Assembly (NCBI GenBank): GCA_016748015.1
Contig: JAAOMT010000263.1
Location: 64,193 to 128,192, forward strand
Direction of reading: 5' to 3'
DNA from: Geosiphon pyriformis
Lineage: Eukaryota; Glomeromycota; Glomeromycetes; Archaeosporales; Geosiphonaceae
Length of the DNA stretch: 64,000 nucleotides
Below, in pieces: positions 36,201 through 48,098 of the stretch (position 1 is its first letter; every line of letters begins with the position of its first letter). A program made the position numbers and the translations under genes. The notes beneath the pieces were generated by a model, which was given only the letters and a program-made list of their open reading frames with translations, made no database searches and was not told where the DNA came from.

Positions 36201-37663
36201 TTCCGTCAGCAACAAAGAAGATATTTCATAAGAATTTTTCAAATTTAAACTTGAAAAAGTTTATTAATCAAAGAATGAAAAGGTTTTTCCCGACTTGTCT
36301 CTCTTTCCGAAATATTTCACTAGGATGGATTGCATTTCCAAAAAAACAAATAATAAGAGTATTGAGTCCATCTACGTTGTCAGTCACTCTCTATCCTATC
36401 TACATTTGTCAATTGAAAAAGTATTATTTGATTCCATTAAATAGACTCACCGCATAGAAAAAACAAAGAAATCTAAATCACCTGAACGAGACTGTATATT
36501 TTATTCTGAAAATACAAACAAAAATAAATCTCAAAGAATAAGCCGAAAATATTACTCCTTTACTGAAATTATTTTTTGGCTTCTCCAATGAATCTAGTTT
36601 TGAATTGACCTTTCAAGATTATTCAGAATTTCAAAAAAAGGAAATGCTCATTAAAATTTATTCCCAATTTTAGCAACCAATTTAATGAAAACCTTCAATT
36701 CCTGCTTGAATGCTTTCAGTTACTACCTTTTGAGATTATGAATCTGTGACAATTTCCATTTCCATTTCCATTTCCATTTCCATCTCAATTTCAATTTTCA
36801 TCCCCTGTTGTTCTCGTCAGCAGCACAAAAATAACACCATCAATCCACTGCATACATTTATCAAAAAATTTACTATGTGTCATGTTACCTCGTCTGATAT
36901 TGCTATGCACCCCTAAACTTTATTACCAAAGAGATTCTAGATCATTTATTTTAGGTGTCGATTATGTAAATCTCTAAACCCCCCTCCCATACAAATCATC
37001 ATTATTTGATTGTTCAAAATAGAAATCCTTTGTAATAGTAAAACTGATTTTAATTTCAAAAGACCAGTCATATTATACCAATAGGCAAATAACTAATTTC
37101 GCGTGACCGTGTACCATTGTTCCATTAGCACCATCGACATCTTGTAACTGGATGATCCATGCTCAAAATTGGGCTGACGCTAATTATTGATCGAATGTTT
37201 TTCTATCTGAAAAGATTAACAAAGGATTTTATTATTGTTACTATTAATAAGATTATTTATTAAGATTATTATTGTCATTGCTGTTGTTATACTATTTAGG
37301 CTCAACGGAAATTAGTACATGGGATGGGATGGAATGGAATGTGGTGTGATGAGTAATGTAGTACCACATAGCCGACCGATGGATAAACATCAATTGTATC
37401 ATATGGTGAATAAATAGGATGTGAAAAAGCCCATCTTCCCATTCTTACTCTTCTTTTTTCTTTTCTCTTAAGTGTGTTACGCGTTTATCATGAACATATT
37501 CTAATAATTTTCAAATCTTACCATAAAGTTAAAATAACGAGAATTTATTGCGTTCAAATAATAAAATTCTTTTTTTTTTTGAATGTAAATTTGGTTATTT
37601 TTTTTGAATTGAATTTCCCAAAAAGAAAAAGAAAACCAATTTTTTTTTACTTAATTTTTTAAA
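33298..37663. other. Long gene-free region
   Basis: Holds the promoter of the second lipase (left) and of the glutaredoxin gene (right). Bases 34350-35330 are very AT-rich. Short frames at 33282, 33874 and 36251 have no recognisable domain and biased composition. A TTTCCA microsatellite lies at 36753-36783 and a GGGAT/GGAAT-rich patch at 37318-37350. Confidence 0.55.
36753..36783 (+). repeat. (TTTCCA)n hexanucleotide repeat
   Basis: About five units, followed by degenerate TTTCAA units. Confidence 0.85.
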
Positions 37664-38118
37664 ATGACAAAGAGTTCAAAGCCTTTATTACCGCTCTATA
37701 ATAACCAAAAAGTTCCCGTACCAACCGATCCCATCATACCAACACTAACATCTCAGTCTCAAAAACCTGGTCTCCAAAATAATTCGTTATCAATAGATTC
37801 TTCCTCAACAAAATCTATTCTCTTTGACGATGCATTATGGCGGACAAAAAAATACAGAATTCTAACGGCGACCCTGGGAATCTTTTTATGCTCACTCTGG
37901 ATCGTATCACATTTCTCTGGTGCCTCTTTCGATATCCATATTTTAAATCAATATAAAGATAATGCGGCTGCAATGGCAGCTGCTAGCGTTATGGGCGATG
38001 GAGGCGAGGAAGGAATACATGGGATTGAAGTTCAGATCCATGGAATTTCAGGTCCGATTGGGCATAATCATGGTATACATGATATGAGTGAAGATGAGGA
38101 TGAATATGACGATGAGAC

Positions 38119-38157
<39 letters not shown>

Positions 38158-38768
38158 CGATGATGATGATGATGACGACGAAACTGAACCAGAAACGGAA
38201 TTGGAACAGGAAATCGATGATATTATTCATGATAACCCTATCGTGATCTTTAGTAAGACTTATTGTCCGTAAGTAGGGTTTTAAATTTGTGATGGGATGG
38301 ACCCCCATTACTTGAAACTTTTTCAAATTTTTAATCTTATTTTCTTTTTATAAATTTTCTTGCAGATATTCAAGACGTGCAAAGCATATTCTAGCACAAT
38401 ACGACACAAAACCTCATCCATTCGTCGTAGAAGTTGATATCAGAGGTATTAAAAACTTACCCTCTTTCTCAAATTTTTAATGTTTCAATTCATTTGAGCT
38501 TAAACATAAAAATAGAAATCTCGAAAACTTCATACATAGCTCGCTTTAAATACAAAACCTAAATATCAATTTTCATTATCATTTCAACTTCCTATTAGAT
38601 GACCAAGAAGAAGTAAAGCTCGCACTATACAAATTCTCCTATCAAGCAACCTTTCCTAATGTCTTTATTGATGGTCGATCAATCGGCGGTAGCGAGGAAT
38701 TAGCTATATTGCAGACTAATGGTCGCCTCAAAGAGTTACTTGTTGATGCGGAAGTATTGAAGGCCTAA
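37664..38768 (+). CDS. Membrane-anchored glutaredoxin with CPYS active site (three exons)
   Basis: Exons 37664-38268, 38366-38445 and 38599-38768 (donors GTAAGT and GTATTA, acceptors TTGCAG and ATTAG) join in phases 2 and 1, giving 284 residues. After a cytosolic Ser/Pro-rich tail comes one membrane segment at about residues 65-85 (RILTATLGIFLCSLWIVSHF), then a linker with a run of about 20 Asp. The thioredoxin-fold domain follows: VIFSKTYCPYS with Cys201-Pro-Tyr-Ser204, split by intron 1; TFPNVFIDG (cis-Pro loop); GGSEEL (glutathione-binding). A single transmembrane helix plus a monothiol-type CPYS site is the layout of yeast Grx7 (and Grx6), which face the ER/Golgi lumen. A similar role in lumenal thiol redox control is inferred. 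Without splicing only the anchor and the poly-Asp part are visible. Confidence 0.9.
38119..38180 (+). repeat. (GAT/GAC)n repeat coding poly-aspartate
   Basis: Trinucleotide tract inside the glutaredoxin reading frame. Its interruptions are synonymous GAC codons, so the amino-acid run is perfect. Confidence 0.9.
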
Positions 38769-39547
38769 TTCATTCCGATTTGCATCTAATCGATGGTGAC
38801 ACGAGGAAATCTCATGATATTCATAAATATGCTCATGTAAAATAACAAAAGTTTTAAAATATGCTTTAAAATTTACCCTCAAAGATCCGTGCTCTTAGTT
38901 AAAAGGATCAATGCTTGTACAAATTTATTATATTGTACTTTAAAATATAAATATTTTAAAAAATAGTATACGCTGACTTGATCGTTTTGGATAATTAACT
39001 TTTGGTAATTATTAATTTTATTATTCGATTTGTACATATTGTGTACTCTTATTATCCGTTTAAGCTTTATTAACTTTTAAACGAAGAATAAATCAGAAAA
39101 GAAAATTACTGCTACTGTTAAAGGTCTTGTGAAAATCATTTCATTCAAGGTACCAAAAATGAAAAAATTGAATAGTGAAATCACCAAAAATCTTTTTAAT
39201 TAAACGTGCCATCTTTTGCTAGAAAATTTTCTTTCAATACCCCCCAAAAAAAGGAACGCCCGATTTGCATGTGTAACCATATTTTAAAAATCAAGATATC
39301 AAGTTTTCTCCATTTTTTAACAAATATAATATCCTGGTGTGAAAAAAAAAATCACATAACTAAATTAAAATTGAAAAAGGTTAAATTCTGCGCACATGAA
39401 AACCGTAAATAGCAAAAATGCTTAAACGTGAACCCACAACAAATACGCCGCTTTATTGTCAAGTACTAAAGAACAGGAAAAAGTAAAAACTTACCATGTT
39501 TCTGAAGACCACCAATTCTTAATAACTTCGAAAAAGTTTTACTAATA
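38769..39547. other. Intergenic, 3' of the glutaredoxin gene
   Basis: No gene supported. A 68-codon frame at 39206-39412 is isolated and without domain. The N-terminal part of the transposase that follows would be expected here but is not recognisable. Confidence 0.5.
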
Positions 39548-40080
39548 TGTAAAGCCAAAGAAAAACGACATGCACTAGTCCACTGTCAACAATTTAAGTC
39601 TTAACTGTTGCAAATTTCACGTATCACAAAAATCAAAATAAAACCGCTTACGATTGATGGGACAAGTGTGAAATTGGGAAGCAATCACGACCGCCAAGCG
39701 ATTCAATGCTGATTGCTTGGCGCCTAATTTCAAAAGTGGACTAAAATTCGTAATGGTTTGGGAGTGTTTTGCGTGGTAAATAAAAGGACTCATTAGTATT
39801 TTGTGATGGATGATGAAAAAATAATGCTAATGCTTAAGTAGTTAACGACGATCCATGATGTAGAAAAATGGTTAACGGAAAATAAAATTGCGACCGTCAA
39901 TTTGAGAACATATGGAAACTGTTGAAGGACAATATAAAGTTTTTCCGAAATCTGTGGTCGAACTTAAAGGAGGAATTGGAGAAATTTGAAGCCTCTATTC
40001 TCGAAGAGATTATTACCTCAATGCCAAGGAGGATTGAAGCAATAATAAAGTCAAATCGAGGGCCGAAAAAGTGTCAATTA
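39548..40080 (+). pseudogene. Tc1/mariner-type transposase remnant
   Basis: Fragments of a DDE transposase occur in order across frames: KAKEKRHALVHCQQFK; DGTSVKLGSNHDRQ near 39657; AKRFNADCLAPNFKSGLK leading into FVMVWECFAW (39693-39775), the Tc1 'hGGgsvmvWGcf' strand with Gly changed to Glu; VEKWLTENKI; ENIWKLLKDN; and LWSNLKEELEKF...SMPRRIEAIIKSNRG. The last part is the helical end that follows the third catalytic acid in 'SPDLNPIENLW'. That block itself is lost, and there are several stops and frameshifts. I found no clear terminal inverted repeats. Dead copy. Confidence 0.85.
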
Positions 40081-41534
40081 GATATTATTTTTTATTTTTT
40101 GTGTCAAATTTTGAATCTGGGGATTACTCTACATGATCACATTATAAGAAATCTTGAAATTGGAAGACTAAACACTTTGAAAATAAAATAAAATTTTAAA
40201 TATTTTTTAGTTACAACCATTTGGATTCTCATAAATAAAATGATTTTTTTTACAATTATTCATGTTTAAATTGGAATGTAACGTTGAAAAAATTATATCC
40301 AATTGCAAACGATTTTTTTGTAAAGTAATCTTGAAGATTAGTGAAATATTCTTTTCAGTTACTCATCACACTTTATCACCAATTACCCTGGCACCCCACT
40401 GAAGTTACCCAAAGCTATTCAATTTAATTGCAAAATGAGACCCACCACTATTTTTTCTCAAAAAGAAAAAGATTTGCCCCTGACCTCTAATGACATAAAT
40501 GAATGGTTTAACACTGGTATGTACTCCTTTATGCAAAACTTTAGGTGAAACCATCCGATAGCATGTTTTTAATTATAATCAGTGAGAATTCATTCATGAA
40601 CCTTTGATATATGTACTCATTTTGGTTTCGAAAGACAACAGGTAATGGATAAGGAAAATGGCGCATGTGAACTATAACAATTGAAAGAATTCCAGAATTC
40701 GGTGATGCAAAGTATTACAATATTAAATACGAATTTTCGGCTAAAATAAAGTCGATCTGATTTTTAGTTGCAAGTTAAAAAGAAATTTCCCGGCAACCAT
40801 TTATCATTTGGACAATTAAATCTTTTAAAAGTTAGCTTTTGGTTGATTCTTCTGTTTTAGCACAATGGCAATTATAATTTTAGCTATCTCTTAAACTCCC
40901 ATACAAATCTTCCCATTATTATTATTATTATTAATTAGCGATGTTTTTTCATTAAATATTGTTTAGGCTATCATTTTCAAGAAAACTACTTGTTTTTTAT
41001 GTTATCAATTGGCTTTCCTTAACATTTTAAATGATGCACCTAGCGTATCTTGGAATTTTCTTCAAAGAAATAATTTAAGCCATAAAATTTAATTGAGTTT
41101 CGAGTAACATATTTTTTCCGGTTATGATAATTTCTCTTTCAAGAATAAGCTAATATGGAAAAGATTCTAAAGTAATCATTGAAAAATATATTAGATTTGG
41201 AAATTTTTGGTCATAGAAATTATTTCCAAATAACCTACGCGATTTATATTCGAATCAGAACCACATATGGAAACACTTATTTATTTGTAATTGGATATTA
41301 ATTTTTATACAAAAAGAAAGGCTTAATTTGGTCGATTAGAAAATTCCCCTAAAAAAACCGAAAAAGTTGGTGGGTTTTTTAAAAGGCTAATTTGATGAAC
41401 CATTTAATTAATTTCAAGAATTTTTTGATTTATTTTTTAATCTTTTAAAATCTTTTTAAAAAAATTATTGTAAATATTATTTCAACAAACACTATTTGTT
41501 TTTTAGTAATAAATTTCTAAATTTGGACTAATCT

Positions 41535-41663
41535 ATGAAAATTCTTGCTTTCTTAGCTGCCCTGCAGGTAATTTCTCAACCCTTTTTTGAAATGGAGAAA
41601 TACTTAAATAGACATCAAAGAAATGGAATTAACTGCTTAAAAATTATATTTAAAATTGTATAG
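41535..41663 (+). CDS. Possible small secreted peptide, 42 codons (doubtful)
   Basis: MKILAFLAALQVISQPFF opens like a short signal peptide. Codon 11 (CAG) is followed by GTAATT, a usable donor, and a strong acceptor (TTTTTATTGCAG) lies at 42102 with a phase-0 continuation of 34 codons. Neither form resembles a known protein. It may be chance. Confidence 0.2.
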   Translation: MKILAFLAALQVISQPFFEMEKYLNRHQRNGINCLKIIFKIV

Positions 41664-42127
41664 TTCAATGTCTATGGTTGAAAATCGGGTTGGGTATAGT
41701 TTGAAAGAAATTATTTGTTTTTTTTTCCTCGTTACAAATCAGAAAAACTTTATACAAACATTAATAATCTCTTAAAAATAAAGCAAGACTAACATACATT
41801 CGGCCTAAACATTAATTATAAATATTAAAATCTATAACAACATTAAAAACTATTTGAAAATACTTTACAAATTTTCCACTCAACTTTTGCTCGATTCAAA
41901 TTTAAACTATCAATTGCTTTAAATCTAAAAATTCTGTGTATTTTGCTAATACAAAAATTTTGATAGTACCCGAGCTTACAATTTCCCGAATACTAACATT
42001 TTCTTAGCTAGGCAAACAAGGAAACAACTTTAGAAAATATATTCGATTTCATCCAATTATAATGATTTAGATAAAACCTTTTTCTTGTTTTTATTGCAGA
42101 GGTTTATACAAGGAACTAATTTTGAGA

Positions 42128-42175
42128 TTTCGAATGAGAAAGTTTTGCAAATTAAATTCCTCTTCTCATTCGAAA
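42128..42175. repeat. 13-bp perfect hairpin in the 3' flank of the SH3 gene
   Basis: TTTCGAATGAGAA (42128-42140) pairs with TTCTCATTCGAAA (42163-42175) across a 22-base loop. It lies about 150 bases beyond the stop codon of the minus-strand SH3 gene, so it could form in that transcript's 3' UTR. Confidence 0.6.
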
Positions 42176-42325
42176 GAAAAATAAACATGACCGTTGTTTA
42201 AAAAAGTCCATTCATTTGTTACTTTTGAAAGTGCTTTATGGGTTCAAAGAATCTTGACAGTACGATCCTAATTTAGAAGATTTGTTCGAGTTGCTGGTTT
42301 AATGACTAAATGAGGATTTGTTGTT

Positions 42326-44065
42326 TTACTCCTTTTTATCACTAGTTCTTTGGATATTAGGATTATTAACTTGAAGAGATGGTAAATACATGGGAATATT
42401 GTAATGCGGCCTGCCCACAACATTCAATTCAACTGGCGACAAGATTGGCACGGATCCTGATGGCGAAAATTGAGAATAGAACCCTTGACCTCCTTGAATA
42501 GCAGGGTTTACTGCAATTCCATTTTGTGGGGCTTGATATATATGAGAGCTATTGGAAGAACCGGTAGAATGCTGTGCTAATTGAGTGGCAAGTAGGTATG
42601 ATTGTGCCGAGGATGGCAATACATGGGATCCTGAGGATGATGAGGAAAGAGATTGAAAAGACTGTAAATGTGGCCTGGGTTGTTCACTAATATTTGGATG
42701 TATTGGGGATTGTGTGGCCAGGGTAAAATAACCTGTTCCGGCAGAGTTCATTCGTTGATTTGTTGACCTTTTGATAATTTAAAAGAAGATTAATTTCATT
42801 CAAACCATTAAGTTGAGATTTATTTTTGAAAAAAAAATTCGTAAAAAATTTACATCAATATACGTACAAAACGTTGATATAAATTTTGGGGAATATCCCT
42901 GAACTTCCTTGGGCTCGATTAGTGCCGTACCACCAATCCGCATTGACATATTGGGTGACATCAATTATATCGCCTTTTTTGAAACTCAGATCATCTTCAT
43001 CAACGCCTAAAAATTTTCGAAAAGTTGCATTTTCCTTAATAATTTGAGAAAGGCTAAGTACGAAAGAGAATTGGTCAAATAAGAATAACCATTTAAATCC
43101 CATAATGCCTCAACTGTACAAAGACAATAAGATAAGTCGGCTGCTTCTGCTCGTTCTCTTCTTTCTCTTTCTTGATCTTGTTGAGCATAAAAAGCAGCCT
43201 CTTCGTGTTTACTCATTTTCCTTAAAGCTTTTTGGGTTGATAAACCAGATGAACTTTGTCCATTAGCTCCAGTAATCGGCAAAACGGGTAAAGGCCTATT
43301 TGATGGTCCAGTTAGGGGATTGAGACCAGTGGGTTCCATGTCCGAGGAATTTAAGGTTTCTCTCACGGGTGTTTGTAGCTTTAATTGATTAGTATCATCG
43401 TCTTCCAAGTCATCAATGGTGTTTGTTGCATTTAAAACAGGGGATAAATACTGTACTCTTGGCATTGGAAAATCTGGAGATTCTAAATAATCATCTTCTC
43501 TTTCATTTATCATAAATTTTTCTGACTCGATAGATGGTGATGAGGTAGTAATATCTAGCAAAGACAAGGCTCGATGAAGATCAGTGGGTGATACAGTTTT
43601 GACATCTTCATTTGATATTTCGGCTGGAGCCGTTTGGTGATTAAGATGATCCGATTGAAGAGGGGGACTTGAAGAATTTTCATTAGACAATGTCTCTTGT
43701 GCTAATATAGGAGAACCTGAAGTTGGTGACTTTTCAGCTGGAATATGTTGAGTAGAAACACTACTAGGTAGTTGAGCAGCTTGAAAACTCTGGGGTTTTG
43801 GTAATCGATTCACAATCTCTGCTAACGCGATTGGAGAAAGATAATTTTGATCGCAAAGAAATTGCAAATCACGGATAACGCCTTGAATAATATGCCAGAC
43901 ATACGGCTCGTATATTATAGGTGCCCCTGAATTGGAAGAGTTTGTGGATAATGATTGGGAAGCTGTCAATACTAATCTTTGTTGGTTAGAGTTTTCGTGT
44001 GCCGTCGCTTGTTGTTGTTGGTGGTGGTGGTCGTGTTGTTGTTGTTTTATCTGTTGGCCTTGCAT
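42326..44065 (-). CDS. Q/H-rich SH3-domain protein resembling Lsb1/Pin3 (three exons)
   Basis: Exons 44065-43090, 43006-42868 and 42767-42326 give 518 residues (phases 1 and 2; donors GTTATT and GTACGT, acceptors TTTTTAG and TCAAAAG). The N-terminus has a Gln/His tract (residues 4-20). A helical segment follows at about 52-90 (VWHIIQGVIRDLQFLCDQNY...EIVNRLP). Next come a long Ser/Pro/Thr-rich linker and a charged helix (HEEAAFYAQQDQERERRERAEAADL). The SH3 domain lies at about 317-375: VEALWDLNG, EDDLSFKKGDIIDV, NADWWYG, GSSGIFPKIYI. It is split by intron 1. The tail is Ser/Gln/Pro-rich. The helix-linker-SH3-Q/P-rich order recalls yeast Lsb1 and Lsb2/Pin3, which bind Las17/WASP and influence actin patches and prion formation; orthology is not proven. 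A different SH3 scaffold remains possible. Confidence 0.8.
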
Positions 44066-47000
44066 TTCTTAATATTCAAATATTCAATACGATAATATAT
44101 TATTGGCCGAAATTTCAGTTCAAGTTATGATTTAGGAATTTACTCTATTGAAGCCTATATATATATTTTAGAAAATAAATTCCGAAATTATGCCACAAGT
44201 TGATTACTGAACACATTCCCTTTGTGCTCTACCTTATTTTGGGATTGATCGACATCTATTTCCGATCTTACCAATTCAACTAAAACTTTTAATGTTTAAT
44301 CATGTGATAAATTTAAATTTGGTATTGTAATAAGTTTTTTCTGAACATTTAGTTTTTGTGTGATTTAATTTATGCCGAAAGCACCATTTTTTGCTGTTTG
44401 AATTTTGCCAATTGATTTGTACACATAATTTAATATAATAATATTAATAAAAAAGTGCTTTTAATAAAAAAAAAATTCTGCTATCAAACAACTTTTTATT
44501 AAAAATAATCAAAATTTCTTTTTTGAAAATATAATAATAAATTAAATTAAATTTAAATTAAATTAAATTAAATTTTGTGTAATTTTTACATTAATTAAAA
44601 AGTATATTTTTATTCTGAATTTTATTTAAATAAAAATTTATATATTAGTTAACAATTAATTAATTAAATTTTTTTTAATAAAATACGCTAAAAATACAGA
44701 TAAAAAATAAATACTAAATAATAATGAATGTTATTTAAAAATGTGTTAGATAAAACATTACAAAATACAATAGCAGCAAAATTAAAAACATAATCACAAA
44801 TTACAGCAATTTTAATGTATTAAGAAAAAAATAAACCAGTAAGTTCACATTTTAATTACATTATTTAAGACTTTTTTTAGAAACATATTTTACATAAAAA
44901 AACTTATTATTATTAATAGTAACCAATAAAAGACCAATATTATTTAACAAAAATTATTATTTAATTAACTAATTATTGAATAAAAAAATAAAACAATTAA
45001 ATAGTATTTATTAATAAAGTAATAATCATATTAATATAATATAAGTAATAATGCACAATCAAATCCAATTACACAAAATTAAAAAAATTGGTTTTTCAAA
45101 AATTTAAAGTATTTTTTAAATAATAAATATCTTTAAAAAAGTATTAAGTTATCAATTGTTTATTATTTTGTTTAATAATTTTTATTTTTTTACTTTTTAA
45201 ACCAATTAGCTTTAAAACACTCTTAATTTCGATTTAAAATTATTTTTTATTCAAAATATAATTACTAATAAAATTATTATTAACATCCTAAAATTTTACT
45301 TATTTTTGGCCAAACATTTATAGTTGACTTTAAATTCTAAAAAATTTAATAATTTGAATGAATAATATTTGATCAAAAAATTTACAAATTACTAATTGTT
45401 TTTTTTATTTTTTAATTTATTAAAACTAGTAATAATACAAATTAAGAAAAATTGGAATTTTTATTTTAACATATTTAAATTAAAAAAAAATAAAATTTAA
45501 AAATAATTAAAGTGAATTAGATTGTTAATACTTAAATAGTCAAATACTTTTTTACACCTTTAAAAAAATTTTTCTTATATATTTTTTTAAAAAAACAACT
45601 AACCAAATCAATAATTAAATTAATAGTTTGGTTAATAATTACATTAATAATCAATTCTAAAAATAGAATGACTAAATATATAATATTAAAAATTAATAAA
45701 TAATTAAGATAATTAAAAAAAAAAAGAAATTTAAACCATAAAATTATTATTATTTAGATTGTTAGAGAAATTAAATTATCTATTTTCAATTAAAACAATT
45801 TACAAATTATAAATTAGAAGTTAATATTTCCAACTACCAAAAATTTATTTCTGTAATACCAACCAAGTCATATAGAAATTAAAATATAATTAAAATATAA
45901 GCCAATATAAAATTTGAAAAAATATTAAACACCAGAACAGAAACCATTTATTTAAAAAATCTTAATAAATAGTAATAACTTTTCAGTTATCAAATAAAAT
46001 ATTAAGAAATATATTATATTTTAGTTTTTATAACATTAAGTTAAATTTTAAAATAAAAATATTATTTGATAATTAAATAAAAACACATGTTAAAACATAA
46101 TTTGTTTTTTTAATAAAAAATATAACCAAATATTAATCTATATTTATTTTAATAAACGTGTTTTTGCTATTGTTGTTTATAACTGAATTGTGATTAATTG
46201 CTATAGTTACAATTGGTGAACAAAACTGGCAAAAAAACCAAAGCTTTGTTTTTAAAAAAAGAAAACTGGTTCCAAACAATAGTAGTGAATTTAAAATTTT
46301 CAAAAAATAAAGAGCTAATGTTTTCAAAAATGGTAAAAGGAAAAGGTTTGTTGTTAAGATTAATGATAATCGCGGTTGCTTTATTTTTTCTGGTCATTTA
46401 AGAAATGATGATAATGATAAATTTGGTTTTAGTTTGTTGTTAAAAATTTTTAAACTCTTGGTGATAGTTGTTACAACACTAAAACTGTTCCTAAAGAATG
46501 ACTATCAGTTAAGAAGAAAAAATACTTTTAAAACAATCAAAAGTTGTTTTAAATTTGTATTATTTAGAAGAAATGCTTTTACAATGTTTTATTTAGCTAT
46601 CTTTATTATTAAGAAGGCTTTTTCTGTTCTAGCTTTTTTAGTTATTTTATGAGAAATAGTGGAGGAAAAAGTTTTTGATATAATAATAATTTTTATTTAA
46701 TTAACAAGTAAAAAAAAAAAATAATTAATTAAAAATTGAACAAATTTAAATAATTGTAAAAATCAATATAATAATTGTAAAAATAAGAATCTATTTGAAT
46801 AAAATATCAATTTTATTTTCAACTTATTCCTTGTATGAATTTTTGAATTTATTATTTATTATAAATTAAATTTTCTAAAAACTGATTGAAAAGTAAAAGC
46901 CGCTTTTTTGCAAGACAAATTTTATTATAATGATCAAGTCTTCCATGTAGACCTCGTTTTTAATCCTCATTAAAAATTTCTGCTACATTGAACCAAAGAT

Positions 47001-47369
47001 TTTTCCCTGATAAGGGTTGAATGTCGGTCTGATATTTCTTTTTGAAGAAGTGAGTAATTGTAAGAGATATATAATGAAAGATTTTGTTTCTTGAGAGAAT
47101 TCCCAGTAATTCTCAAGTTTAATTGCTTTGCGATTATTTTTTTGACTACTTCGCTTTGTATATTAATACTAAAATTTACAACTGAAAGATTAGAACATGA
47201 CCAAATCTAGATTAGTCGGTAAATTGCATAAATGATAAGGATCTCACATTACTTATTTTAAATAATAAGCACAACAAATTAAATTTCGCATTGATAGTAA
47301 AACAAGAAAAAATAATATTTTTTTAGGAATAAATTGAATTTTTCCTTTTATTTGAAAGAAAATATTTTT
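44066..47369. other. Longest very AT-rich tract
   Basis: Bases 44400-46200 and 46650-46900 are almost only A and T. Bases 46200-46640 are slightly less so and open in short frames on both strands, none with a domain. No gene called. The left end should contain the SH3 gene promoter. Confidence 0.65.
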
Positions 47370-48098
47370 TTATTCCTCTTTCTCATCACAAGGTGACTTT
47401 ACATCATAAAAAAATGCAAAGCAATCAGAAGGATGAACGCTCTGCAAGAACAGCGACCTTCCGGACCTGGAGAATATTATCAATTTAATTTTCAGATAAA
47501 TCTGAAAAGAAATTAAAATTAAAAATTATAATCACAATTTGTTGCGGCATTAGCCTTCTGAACTCATAATAATAACTTTTGGCTCCTTTTATGTTCTCAC
47601 AGCTTAATTTACTTTCTACCGGAACACCATCAATTGTTGTAGCAACCATAATAAGAGCTTTATTAACCACTAATCGACCAGAATTAGGAAAAATACTATT
47701 AGCCATTGTGTTTATTAAAACTGATTTCCAAGGTTTATCCAAATGATTATGAATCTTAACATATTTGAATTTAAGTTTTGAGAGTAGATTCCTTTACAGC
47801 TTAAACAGAAAAGGAAATGACAGCAATTAGCACCCCACTAGAACTCTTTTCTAATGACCAATTTTCACCCAAAGAGTAAACGAAGGCAAAATAATCTTCT
47901 TTGCCATAATTACATTATTATCGGCAGTATTTTGCGTATTTAAGTTCCCTTTTCAAAGTTTACTAAAAGCTTTTTTCACTTAGCAAGAGAATTCCGAGGA
48001 AAGTTATAACTAAAAATTTGAAAACCTTCCAACTTTCTTCTGTCCACCATTGGGAATAGTGCTGGTGTAGCTTTCGTAGTTATTGGTTTAGCTAACGA
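47370..48098 (-). pseudogene. Decayed coding region, family not recognised
   Basis: Several protein-like segments follow each other on the minus strand in different frames: LAKPITTKATPALFPMVDRR...NFPRNSLAK (48095-47980), NYGKEDYFAFVYSLGENWSL...AVISFS (47910-47800), KFKYVKIHNHLDKPWKSVLI...GAKSYYYEFRRLMPQQIV (47766-47540), and GRSLFLQSVHPSDCFAFFYD...CDEKEE before a TAA at 47370. Codon composition is less AT-biased than the surroundings. Some breaks look like introns (acceptor TTCTCCAG at 47462), but the phases do not match, and stops lie between segments, so decay is more likely. I do not recognise the family. Confidence 0.4.

Larger units (their letters stand above)
40081..42325. other. Intergenic region between the transposase remnant and the SH3 gene
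   Basis: No gene with a recognisable domain. It contains a possible tiny secreted reading frame (41535-41663) and a strong hairpin (42128-42175), listed separately. Confidence 0.5.

Noticed and set aside
38048-38326. Minus-strand Ile-rich frame
   Set aside because: Antisense of the GAT repeat in the glutaredoxin gene.
39690-39719. Inverted repeat CGCCAAGC...GCTTGGCG as a possible transposon end
   Set aside because: It lies within the transposase coding sequence, so it is more likely a coincidence of codons than a terminal repeat.
46133-46652. Several 60-70-codon frames on both strands in the AT-rich tract
   Set aside because: Overlapping frames on both strands, Lys/Phe/Leu-dominated, with no domain; expected by chance in such sequence.
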